Positions 17,290 to 24,736 of a DNA stretch of 64,000 nucleotides are shown one piece after another. Origin of the DNA: Gottschalkiaceae bacterium SANA (GTDB lineage Bacteria > Bacillota > Clostridia > Tissierellales > GPF-1). The notes beneath the pieces were generated by a model that was not told the origin of the DNA, searched no databases, and worked only from the letters and a program-made list of their open reading frames with translations. The position numbers and the translations under genes are program-made. Position 1 is the first letter of the stretch. Each line of letters starts with the position of its first letter. The DNA lies in assembly GCA_036323355.1 (NCBI GenBank), contig AP028876.1, positions 1,302,001 through 1,366,000 of the forward strand, written 5' to 3'.

Positions 17290-17749
17290 GGGGTTTGTGT
17301 TAGCAGAAGAGGTTGTACGGGTTCAGGTGGATGTGCCAGATCGCGAAGCAATTATTAGCTTGTTGGCAGATGTATTAGAGAAGGAAGGGTATGTGAAGGG
17401 GACATATAAGGAAGCGGTTTTAGCTAGAGAAGAAGTATTCTCTACGGGATTGCCCTTACAAGAGTATTGTGTCGCAATTCCACATACGGATGCTATTCAT
17501 GTGAATAAGCCGATGATTGGAGTTGCAACCTTAAAAAACCCGGTTCAATTTGCTGAAATGGGAAATCCGGAAGAGTTATTGGATGTGAAGCTTGTATTTA
17601 TGTTGGCCATGCAAGATGGAAGGGATCAAATTAAACTGTTAACACAAATGATGAAAATTGTGCAGGATCAAGAACTGCTCAATCGGATTTATCAGGCTGA
17701 TCAGAAAGAAATTGTTGAATTAATCAATCAAAAGCTTTGCATGGAATAA
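17282..17749 (+). CDS. PTS EIIA component, galactitol/fructose type
   Basis: The 155-residue protein is a stand-alone PTS EIIA type 2 domain. The active-site His is in CVAIPHTDAIHV, preceded by FSTGLPLQEY, as in GatA-like proteins. It accepts phosphate from HPr and passes it to the EIIB encoded next. Its ATG overlaps the stop codon of the regulator gene (ATGCATAA), so the two are translationally coupled. The preceding regulator ends in a related EIIA domain, and this gene may have arisen by duplication of that module. Confidence 0.9.
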   Translation: MHKGFVLAEEVVRVQVDVPDREAIISLLADVLEKEGYVKGTYKEAVLAREEVFSTGLPLQEYCVAIPHTDAIHVNKPMIGVATLKNPVQFAEMGNPEELLDVKLVFMLAMQDGRDQIKLLTQMMKIVQDQELLNRIYQADQKEIVELINQKLCME

Positions 17750-17797
17750 GCTGTAGCATAGGGATTGAATGAAAATAATGATGAGAGGAGGGAGAAT

Positions 17798-18100
17798 ATG
17801 CGTACATTTAAAGTATTAACGGTTTGTGGAACTGGAATTGCGACATCAACTGTTGCTTCTGAAAAATGCAAAGAAATGCTGCTAGATCGTGGGTTGAACA
17901 TCGAGGTTATTGAGTGTAAGGCAACAGAGGTGGAATCAAAGATATTGGTTTACCGACCAGATGTGATTGTACATACGACAATTTTGGGAGAAGATGTGGG
18001 GAATACGGTAAAGAAAATTCGTGGGCTGGCTTTTGTCACAGGTGTAGGGATGGACAAGTTAGCTGATGAGATTGCAGATTACTTAAAGAGTGTGGAATAG
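17798..18100 (+). CDS. PTS EIIB component, galactitol type
   Basis: The 100-residue protein begins MRTFKVLTVCGTGIATSTVA. The Cys in VCGTGIATS is the phosphocysteine site of GatB-type EIIB domains. It receives phosphate from the EIIA upstream and transfers it to the sugar bound by EIIC. The start at 17798 is chosen because AGGAGGG precedes it; an in-frame ATG 33 bases upstream has no ribosome binding site. Confidence 0.9.
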   Translation: MRTFKVLTVCGTGIATSTVASEKCKEMLLDRGLNIEVIECKATEVESKILVYRPDVIVHTTILGEDVGNTVKKIRGLAFVTGVGMDKLADEIADYLKSVE

Positions 18101-18121
18101 AGAAAATTCGGGAGGGAAATT

Positions 18122-19372
18122 ATGGCGTTTATTCAATTTATACTTGATTTAGGGGCAACCATTATGATGCCCATCGTCGTTACCATCTTAGGTCTTATTT
18201 TTGGACAAAAGTTATCAAAAGCATTTCGTTCAGGCTTAACCGTCGGAATTGGATTTGCAGCAATTTTTATGATCGTTGGAATGTTGGTTTCAAATCTTTC
18301 TCCAGCAACTCAAGCGATGGTGCAGAACTGGGGATTGAAACTGGATGTTATGGATGTTGGCTGGCCAATTTCTGCATCGATTAGTTTTGGAACCAGCATC
18401 GTTCCTGTTGTATTTGCCGCATGTTTTGGTTTGAACATCATTATGCTGGCTTTGAACTGGACCAAAACCATGAACGTAGATATTTGGAACTACTGGCATT
18501 TTATCTTTACTGGCGCATTGGTTATGTATGTAACAGATAGTGTTGCATTGGGTGTGTTGGCTTCACTGATCTGTTTTGTCATTATTATGAAACTAGCCGA
18601 TTACACGCAACCCTATGTTGCTGATTTCTTTGGAATGCCAGGTATTTCCTTGCCACATACAGAAACAGTATCGTGGGCGCCATTGGGAATTTTGATTGAT
18701 AAGATTATCGATCGTATACCAGTGATTAATAAGATTGTAATTAAGCCGGAAGGGATTCAAAAGAAGTTTGGACTCTTTGGAGAACCGATGATCATGGGTC
18801 TGTTATTGGGCATGGGCATTGGCGCATTGGCAGGGTATGACGCAGCAGGCATTTTAATGCTGGGTGTTAATATGTCAGCGGTTATGTTCTTGATGCCTAG
18901 AATGGTACGTGTTTTGATGGAAGGTTTAATGCCATTGTCGGAAAGTGCACGGGACTTTATCAATAAGCGATTCCCTGGCAAAGAAGTATTTATTGGTATT
19001 GATGCAGCAACAGCAATTGGTCATCCTTCTGTTATCTCAACGGGTTTGATCTTAATTCCAATCACCTTGGTTCTTGCGGCAATCTTGCCTGGAAATCGTG
19101 TATTGCCGTTTACAGATCTGGGACTAATTCCAATTCTGATGATTTGGGCAGTTGCACCATCTCGCGGGAATGTATTTAGAGGTGTTGTGACAGGAACGAT
19201 TTTCATGGCATTGATTCTGTTGATCGCAACGGATTTGGCAGAAATCACAACCTTGATTGCACGGGATGTACAGTTCCCGATTCCAGAGGGAACAAGCTTG
19301 ATTTCATCTTTGGATGAAGGTGCTCACTTGGTACCATATCTAATTTATAAATTATTTAGTCTGTTTGGATAA
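18122..19372 (+). CDS. PTS EIIC component, galactitol (GatC) family
   Basis: The 416-residue integral membrane protein has about ten or more hydrophobic helices and the GatC-type regions GLTVGIGFAAIFMIVGMLV and ATAIGHPSVISTGLILIPI. It is the sugar-translocating subunit that works with the EIIA and EIIB encoded just upstream. The sugar cannot be read from sequence; the class II aldolase downstream suggests a ketose 1-phosphate or alditol pathway. GGGAGG precedes the ATG. Confidence 0.9.
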   Translation: MAFIQFILDLGATIMMPIVVTILGLIFGQKLSKAFRSGLTVGIGFAAIFMIVGMLVSNLSPATQAMVQNWGLKLDVMDVGWPISASISFGTSIVPVVFAACFGLNIIMLALNWTKTMNVDIWNYWHFIFTGALVMYVTDSVALGVLASLICFVIIMKLADYTQPYVADFFGMPGISLPHTETVSWAPLGILIDKIIDRIPVINKIVIKPEGIQKKFGLFGEPMIMGLLLGMGIGALAGYDAAGILMLGVNMSAVMFLMPRMVRVLMEGLMPLSESARDFINKRFPGKEVFIGIDAATAIGHPSVISTGLILIPITLVLAAILPGNRVLPFTDLGLIPILMIWAVAPSRGNVFRGVVTGTIFMALILLIATDLAEITTLIARDVQFPIPEGTSLISSLDEGAHLVPYLIYKLFSLFG

Positions 19373-19390
19373 ACCGATACAGAAAGACAT

Positions 19391-19418
19391 GGCGAGGGGC
19401 AATCCTGCCCCGATCGCC
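19391..19418 (+). promoter_or_regulatory. RNA hairpin between EIIC and aldolase genes
   Basis: GGCGA plus GGGGCA (19391-19401) pair with TGCCCC and TCGCC (19406-19418), with loop ATCC and a 2-nt bulge. No T tract follows, so it is not an intrinsic terminator. An mRNA-processing or stability element that sets the EIIC:aldolase ratio is a reasonable inference. Confidence 0.55.
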
Positions 19419-19443
19419 CTTACATCAAGGAGGAGTTACGAAT

Positions 19444-20091
19444 ATGTTATTACAAGAAAAAAGAGAAGAATTAATTGCGGTGGCACAACAGATTCAAAAG
19501 GACAAATTGGTGCCTTTGACATTTGGAAACTTTAGCTTACGGGATTTTGAAACGGGATATGTTTGTATCACGCCATCAGGTATGCTTTATGATCAACTGA
19601 AACCAGAAGACATTGTCGTTGTGGATGTAGACGGTAAGCATGTTGATGGAGATCGCTTGCCATCTATTGAAAAAGATCTTCATTGTGCGGTATTTAGAAA
19701 TCGCCCGGAAGTTGGCGCAGTCGTGCATACACATTCGACTTTTGTTACAACTTGGGCATGCTGTAACAAAGCAATTCCAACCATTGTCGCCGAGGTAGCA
19801 GCTTTGGTGAAGGGGAAAATCAAGTGTGCGCCATATGCTTTATGCGGTTCTCAAGAACTAGCGGATGTTACTGCAGAGTATCTTAAGGATGACGATGCTG
19901 TTTTGATGGCAAACCATGGTGTACTAGTGGTTGCTGATTCGATTCAACGTGCATATGTCAATGCGGTAATCGTGGAAGAGGGTGCTAAAGTAGCCTTCTA
20001 CGCAGAACAACTAGGCGGTATGTATGTATTTACTCCAGAAGAATGCGAAACAGAACGATTGAGTGCTAATGCTGGTTACGGCCAAAGATAA
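19444..20091 (+). CDS. Class II aldolase (fuculose/ribulose-phosphate aldolase family)
   Basis: The 215-residue protein shows the class II aldolase/adducin pattern: TFGNFSLRD (phosphate-binding GN-S), ITPSGMLYDQL, PSIEKDLHCAVF with the catalytic Glu, VVHTHSTFVTTWA with the first zinc His pair, and LMANHGVLVV with the third. Known members cleave L-fuculose 1-phosphate or L-rhamnulose 1-phosphate, or epimerise ribulose 5-phosphate. Placed in a PTS operon it probably cleaves the phosphorylated sugar to dihydroxyacetone phosphate and an aldehyde. AAGGAGG precedes the ATG. Confidence 0.88.
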   Translation: MLLQEKREELIAVAQQIQKDKLVPLTFGNFSLRDFETGYVCITPSGMLYDQLKPEDIVVVDVDGKHVDGDRLPSIEKDLHCAVFRNRPEVGAVVHTHSTFVTTWACCNKAIPTIVAEVAALVKGKIKCAPYALCGSQELADVTAEYLKDDDAVLMANHGVLVVADSIQRAYVNAVIVEEGAKVAFYAEQLGGMYVFTPEECETERLSANAGYGQR

Positions 20092-20102
20092 GGAGTGAAA
20101 AA

Positions 20103-20261
20103 ATGATCTATGAAGCCATGCGATTCATGGCAGGCCCATATATGTGCCGTGTCATGGACTTTTGCTTACAATATCAAGGCGTTTTTAACATTTTACTTGT
20201 AACAGGTGCTTTTGCGTACCTGGCACATAAACGGACCAAGAAAAAGATACAACACCCTTAG
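20103..20261 (+). CDS. 52-aa small membrane protein, last gene of the PTS operon
   Basis: A 52-codon open frame starts at an ATG 11 bases after the aldolase stop, with AAGGAGTG before it, and ends directly before a strong terminator. The peptide begins MIYEAMRFMAGPYM and has a hydrophobic stretch (GVFNILLVTGAFAYLAH) followed by a basic tail (KRTKKKIQHP), which fits a single membrane helix. No family is recognised. Position suggests a helper or inhibitor of the PTS transporter, but that is inference. Confidence 0.65.
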   Translation: MIYEAMRFMAGPYMCRVMDFCLQYQGVFNILLVTGAFAYLAHKRTKKKIQHP

Positions 20262-20265
20262 AATG

Positions 20266-20293
20266 CTGCCCTCAAATGAGGGCAGTTTTTCTT
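20266..20293 (+). terminator. Terminator of the sigma-54 PTS operon
   Basis: A perfect 8-bp GC-rich stem CTGCCCTC / GAGGGCAG with loop AAAT is followed by TTTTTCTTTT. Confidence 0.92.
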
Positions 20294-20358
20294 TTGCTTT
20301 CATATTTCTGAAGGGGTGAAAATTGGGCAGTTATTCCTTATAAATAGTAAAGGAGAGA

Positions 20359-20807
20359 ATGGAGGGATATGATGTGCTGGTTTCATATGCGAGGGAAGAT
20401 CGAGAAGTTGCTGCGTATTGTGTAATCAACTGGTTGCGGAGGGTGTTGAGGCAAGAATCGCATCAAGGGCGATAATTATGGATGAGAGATATATTATGGA
20501 AGTCACCGAGATGATAAGATCAGTAAAAATTGCAGTGGTGGTTATTTCGACATATTCTGGCTCTTCTGGACAAGTAAAGAGGGAATTGGAATTGGCTACG
20601 AAGAATCAATTAGAAATATTGCCAGTGAGGTTGGATGATACGAAACCTTCCGGTAGTTTAGGATATTATCTTTCGGGGAAGCAATGGTTCAGCATGAAGC
20701 GAAATGAAGTTGAACCTTGGGAGACGGCCCATCAGATTAGTCGCTACCTTCAAACTGGAGAAGTCGAATCAGAGGCGGCTGAGAAAAAGAGCCGTTTCAG
20801 TTTTTAA
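20359..20807 (+). pseudogene. TIR-domain gene, frameshifted copy
   Basis: From ATG 20359 the frame reads MEGYDVLVSYAREDREVAAY and then runs into a wrong frame at about 20418. From there the next frame continues CNQLVAEGVEAR to the end at 20807. Compared with the intact TIR gene at 22497 (MAYDVVVSYAREDRGIAVTL then CNQLQAEGVQAR), exactly one base is missing. Joined, it would be a TIR_2-type protein of about 149 residues with no membrane helix or LRR. The 5' leader is also shared with the intact copy (AAAATTGGG, TATTCCTT, AAGGAG). The missing base could be a real inactivating deletion or a sequencing error; no slippery heptamer is present. Confidence 0.75.
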
Positions 20808-20827
20808 AATTCAAGAGGAAATAAGGA

Positions 20828-20851
20828 AAGATGCCGAGAATTCGGCATCTT
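20828..20851. terminator. Hairpin between the TIR copy and the convergent secreted-protein gene
   Basis: A perfect 10-bp stem AAGATGCCGA / TCGGCATCTT with loop GAAT. T tracts are short on both sides, so termination may be moderate in either direction. Confidence 0.6.
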
Positions 20852-20854
20852 ATT

Positions 20855-22261
20855 CTATGGCACTGCAATATGATGAATCAGCGAAGTGCAATCATTTAGC
20901 GATTCCTTCGTTAGTAACTCTTTTTGATCAAGTTGGATGTCGTCTTCTTTCATGGACAAATGCAAACGCAGGGTCGCATTGCTTGTGCAGGAAGCCTGCG
21001 AGAGTGTCTTATCGTAGTTCATTGAATCGAGGGGAAGTGCCAGTTCGGCGTCGTTCCATTCGATCAACAATGTTTTACCTTCACGGTCAAAACCTTTTTG
21101 AAGATCACAATAGGGAATATCCAGTGTTGTTCGTAAATTAGTGGACCGCAAAGGTGCCAAGATGATCGATTGATCTCGTGCGTTTTCATTGTCCGGATCG
21201 TGTAATGATGGGTGAAAGAGACCGAATCCGTTGTCGATGAAATGTGCTTGCGTGCAAGTCCCTTGAGGGCTCTCTATAATGAGCGGTTGGAAACGGCTGC
21301 CACTTGAATGATCAGTATCATGTTTTGAAGGTTCGCTCCAAACAATTTTTGCAATTCTGTAATAGGGAATGGGCTGAACGTTATCATCAAAGTCGTCCAT
21401 CGTGATTGTTGAACCCTCTGGACCGAGTGTTAAAGGCGTTTGATGGGCACGAAAAGCACTGGTGCCAGTTAGCTCCCAATTGGAATTGTAATGTTGGTGT
21501 AGGTGATATGCACCAAAGGTGTAGAAGATGGTGTCTGTGATAAAAGAATCCTGGGTACAGATTAAATCGTGTACACAAGTCAAGTATTGAGAGTGAAGTT
21601 CAAAAACCCGAAGTACTTCATAAGTAGTGGCATCTAATTTTGTGATTTCGTTACAAGTTCCTTCGGAACCAAGGGTATTTATGTAAATGTGTTTGCCATC
21701 CATGGAGTAATCAAAACCGAAATAAAAATTTGTATTTAGGGGAACGGGTTGAATTGATCCGCTTACTAAGTCTTCTGTGCTTAGGTCATAAAAAGCAAGT
21801 TGATCATGTTTGTTATGGGCGATCATGCCAATTCGACCATTCCTAATTTTAAAGGAATAAAGAGAGTCGATGAAAGGGAGTTTGATCAAGGAACCAGAAA
21901 AATCATTTAGGAAGTACGTGAATTTATCGTTTTCATCTTTGCCGTATTCAATGGCTGCTGCTTGCTTGCCATCAAATGCCATAAAGAGCCGACGATTTTC
22001 TGTAAAAGGATAAGTGGGCGTTTCAACTAGACTGCCGTCTAAATGAATGACGTAACCATGAGAGTGTACATAGTCATCTTCTAGCTCGCCTACATATAAT
22101 TCATCATGTGCGGCATCATAAAAATAATTATCAAGATGATCGGTATTTGTATAGGACCCTAAAAGCTGTAGATTTGGATACTCCTCGGTCGTACAAAAAC
22201 TCAAATTCATAAAAAAAGTTATAAGCAAAATTACGTACAATAATTTTTTTGTGTATTTCAT
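20855..22261 (-). CDS. Secreted protein of unknown function, possible beta-propeller
   Basis: The 468-residue protein starts with a signal peptide (MKYTKKLLYVILLITFFMNL). A Cys in LSFC might be a lipoprotein site, though Phe at -1 is unusual. The mature part is rich in short beta-strand-like stretches with repeated D-G and aromatic positions (SYTNTDHLDNYFYD, DEKFTYF-like, FGFDYSMDGKHIYINTLG), which suggests a beta-propeller or similar extracellular fold. No enzyme motif is recognised. It sits between two TIR genes on the opposite strand. GGAGG precedes the ATG. Confidence 0.7.
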   Translation of the reverse strand: MKYTKKLLYVILLITFFMNLSFCTTEEYPNLQLLGSYTNTDHLDNYFYDAAHDELYVGELEDDYVHSHGYVIHLDGSLVETPTYPFTENRRLFMAFDGKQAAAIEYGKDENDKFTYFLNDFSGSLIKLPFIDSLYSFKIRNGRIGMIAHNKHDQLAFYDLSTEDLVSGSIQPVPLNTNFYFGFDYSMDGKHIYINTLGSEGTCNEITKLDATTYEVLRVFELHSQYLTCVHDLICTQDSFITDTIFYTFGAYHLHQHYNSNWELTGTSAFRAHQTPLTLGPEGSTITMDDFDDNVQPIPYYRIAKIVWSEPSKHDTDHSSGSRFQPLIIESPQGTCTQAHFIDNGFGLFHPSLHDPDNENARDQSIILAPLRSTNLRTTLDIPYCDLQKGFDREGKTLLIEWNDAELALPLDSMNYDKTLSQASCTSNATLRLHLSMKEDDIQLDQKELLTKESLNDCTSLIHHIAVP

Positions 22262-22496
22262 ACGTGCCTCCTTTTGTAACCAACTACTACTATAATAGCA
22301 AGTTTGTTTTTGCCTAACATTACATATAATTACAATTGTTGTGATTATACCAAAAGTTAAGAACTTTGTTGGAAAGCACTCTGATGAATTGTGATATTTT
22401 CATTGCATCAATCTGCCCGAGAGTGATATTTGACTTTGAAACGGTTGGTGTTAAAATTGGGTATATATTCCTTGAAAACGATGAAGGAGTAAAGCG

Positions 22497-24074
22497 ATGG
22501 CTTATGATGTGGTAGTTTCATACGCAAGAGAGGATCGGGGAATAGCAGTAACTCTCTGCAATCAATTGCAAGCAGAGGGCGTGCAAGCTCGTATTGTAAC
22601 TCGGGTGACAAGGCTGGATGAGGGGTTTGCTGCAGAAATCGCTGGCATGATTTCAATGGCAAAAGTGCTTATTGTTGTTATGTCTGCAAATTCCAATCAA
22701 TCGGGTCAAGTGATTCGAGAAGTGGAGCTGGCGACAACGAATGGACTAGAAATTCTGATTGCAAACCTGGACGAAACAAAACCAACGGGAAGCTTGGGGT
22801 ATTTTTTATCCGATAAGCGATGGTTCAGTATGAAGAACAAAGAAGTGGAAGCGTGGGAGACGGCAAGTGAAATTCGTGCTTATCTCGGAAAAGAGATGAG
22901 CGGACAAGAGGATGCAGTTGAAAAGGTGCAGGCGACAATCAATGAGATAAAAAACAAACCGGAAACGGAAACACAGAACTTTAAACGGAAAACCACCAAG
23001 GCGGTTTTAGCCATGCTCGCGATCCCCATTTTTTTTATTCTGGTCATCTGGATGATCTTGTCGCAATTTGATTTCAGTGGATCTCCGTCTGATAAAGACT
23101 ACGAGGCAGCCATGCAACATATTATTGTGATGCAGGATTCTACCTTGGAGAAGGCGATTGTTAAAACGCTGTCCAACCAGGGGTATATGGTGGAAGGTGA
23201 GTTGACAGAGGCTGATTTATGGGAACTGACTTCGTTGAAAGTGATTTCACCCGATGAAAGAGAACGACGACTCGAGGACTCGCTGTTAAAAGATTTTAAT
23301 CAAGAAATTGCTGAAAATGGTTTGATTGAAATCGATGGAATTATTGAAAGTCTGGATGGTTTGGAATATGCCAAGAATCTAAATGCATTGATTATTGCAG
23401 GACAATCGATTCAAAAAATCGATGCTCTTGAAAGTTTAACCAGTCTTACCTATTTGGATTTGGGTGGCAATCAGATCAATAATATCGTGTCTTTAGGGAG
23501 TCTTAAGAATATTCGAGTGCTAAATTTAAATGATAATACAATTCGTGATATTGGTCCCCTTGAAACATTAGAACGGGTGACTGATTTGAACTTGTCAAAC
23601 AATGAGATCATTGATATTTCGTCTTTAGAAAAGATGGGAGAGATCAAAAACATAAAGCTGATGAACAACAAGATTCATAATATTAGAACCCTTGGGAAGC
23701 TAACGTCATTAGAGGCGATTTATCTTTCTGGAAATGAAGTTGATGAGATTAGCCATTTAGCAGAGCTAAAAAAGTTGATTTTTTTGAATGCCAAGGGTAA
23801 TCGAATTATTTCAATTAATGACCTGTCTTCGTTAAATAAATTGAAGTGGCTGTATCTAGGTGAGAATACCATTCGAGATCTTTCCGTACTGAAGGAGTTT
23901 GAGTCTTTGATCGAATTAGGAATCGAGCATAACCAACTTCAAAATATAAATGTCTTGGAAGATCTGAACGAAGAGTTTAAAATGCTTTGGATTGACGAGC
24001 AAACTTATCGTGCTAATCTTGAACTTATGGAGCGTCTTGAGGAAGCCGATCTCGTTATTCAGGTAATCGAGTAA
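22497..24074 (+). CDS. TIR - transmembrane - leucine-rich-repeat protein
   Basis: The 525-residue protein has three parts. Residues 1 to about 130 are a TIR_2 domain: YDVVVSYAREDRG, VTRLDEGFAAEI, VLIVVMSANSNQSGQVIREV (with the Glu at the NADase catalytic position) and LDETKPTGSLGYFLS. A basic stretch (KRKTTK) and one membrane helix follow at about 166-190 (AVLAMLAIPIFFILVIWMIL). From about residue 285 there are roughly nine 22-residue leucine-rich repeats of the SDS22/internalin kind (LTSLTYLDLGGNQINNI). Positive residues before the helix predict TIR inside and LRR outside. It may act as a receptor with NAD-cleaving or scaffold TIR. AAGGAG precedes the ATG. Confidence 0.88.
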   Translation: MAYDVVVSYAREDRGIAVTLCNQLQAEGVQARIVTRVTRLDEGFAAEIAGMISMAKVLIVVMSANSNQSGQVIREVELATTNGLEILIANLDETKPTGSLGYFLSDKRWFSMKNKEVEAWETASEIRAYLGKEMSGQEDAVEKVQATINEIKNKPETETQNFKRKTTKAVLAMLAIPIFFILVIWMILSQFDFSGSPSDKDYEAAMQHIIVMQDSTLEKAIVKTLSNQGYMVEGELTEADLWELTSLKVISPDERERRLEDSLLKDFNQEIAENGLIEIDGIIESLDGLEYAKNLNALIIAGQSIQKIDALESLTSLTYLDLGGNQINNIVSLGSLKNIRVLNLNDNTIRDIGPLETLERVTDLNLSNNEIIDISSLEKMGEIKNIKLMNNKIHNIRTLGKLTSLEAIYLSGNEVDEISHLAELKKLIFLNAKGNRIISINDLSSLNKLKWLYLGENTIRDLSVLKEFESLIELGIEHNQLQNINVLEDLNEEFKMLWIDEQTYRANLELMERLEEADLVIQVIE

Positions 24075-24174
24075 ATTTGAGAAGATAAAAGAAAACAACC
24101 TAGAAAGTATGAAACGATGAAACGTGATAAACGAAAGGCAATGATAGAAATTAAATGGTAAAAGGGGTGGGAGA

Positions 24175-24636
24175 ATGTCATTTGAAATCGTATGCGGCGA
24201 CATTACAAAGATCCAGGTGGATGCAATTGTAAACGCAGCGAATGCTGACTTACAAAGAGGCGGAGGCGTTTGCGGTGCAATTTTTTCAGCGGTGGGAGCG
24301 CAAGAATTGCAGGCTGAATGCAATCAAATCGGCCATTGCGATACGGGTCAGGCAGTCATCACCAAAGCATACAAGTTGCCTGTGCAATACATTATTCATA
24401 CTGTGGGGCCAGTTTGGCATGGTGGAGATAGCAATGAAGAAACCTTGTTATATAATTGTTATATGAATTCACTGAAACTTGCTAAGAAAAATAATTGTAG
24501 ATCGATTGCCTTTCCTTTGATCTCATCAGGGATCTATGGTTATCCGAAAGAAGAGGCGAGGGCGGTCGCAGAAAGTGCCATTCTGGATTTTTTAGAATAT
24601 CAGCAAATGCAAGTGAAGCTCGTTTTGTTCCAATGA
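24175..24636 (+). CDS. Macrodomain protein (YmdB-like ADP-ribose binding)
   Basis: The 153-residue protein is a single macrodomain: VDAIVNAANADL, RGGGVCGAIF, CDTGQAVITKAY, YIIHTVGPVW and FPLISSGIYGYP are in the order and spacing of YmdB/MacroD relatives. Known members bind ADP-ribose and hydrolyse O-acetyl-ADP-ribose or mono-ADP-ribose esters. It ends slightly earlier than usual for the family (after VKLVLFQ) but the core is complete. It lies 100 bp after the TIR-LRR gene with no terminator between, so both may share a transcript, and a TIR NADase product could be its ligand. GGGTGGGAG precedes the ATG. Confidence 0.9.
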   Translation: MSFEIVCGDITKIQVDAIVNAANADLQRGGGVCGAIFSAVGAQELQAECNQIGHCDTGQAVITKAYKLPVQYIIHTVGPVWHGGDSNEETLLYNCYMNSLKLAKKNNCRSIAFPLISSGIYGYPKEEARAVAESAILDFLEYQQMQVKLVLFQ

Positions 24637-24651
24637 AGTGAATAAGAAAGA

Positions 24652-24689
24652 AAAAGAACGCCAATCGCAAATGTGATTGGCGTTCTTTT
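24652..24689. terminator. Strong bidirectional terminator
   Basis: A perfect 15-bp stem AAAAGAACGCCAATC / GATTGGCGTTCTTTT with an 8-nt loop gives T tracts on both strands. It ends both the TIR/macrodomain unit and the convergent HyuA operon. Confidence 0.93.
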
Positions 24690-24736
24690 AGGAGTCACAA
24701 GGATGAATGAGGTTCGTTGCGTCAACGATTGTTGGT

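Noticed and set aside
20400-20430. Programmed -1 frameshift in the first TIR gene
   Set aside because: No slippery heptamer (X XXY YYZ) and no downstream stem-loop; a one-base deletion or sequencing error is simpler.
20704-21141. A 145-codon plus-strand frame across the end of the TIR copy and the secreted-protein gene
   Set aside because: It overlaps two better-supported genes in another frame or strand, crosses the hairpin at 20828-20851 and has no family resemblance.
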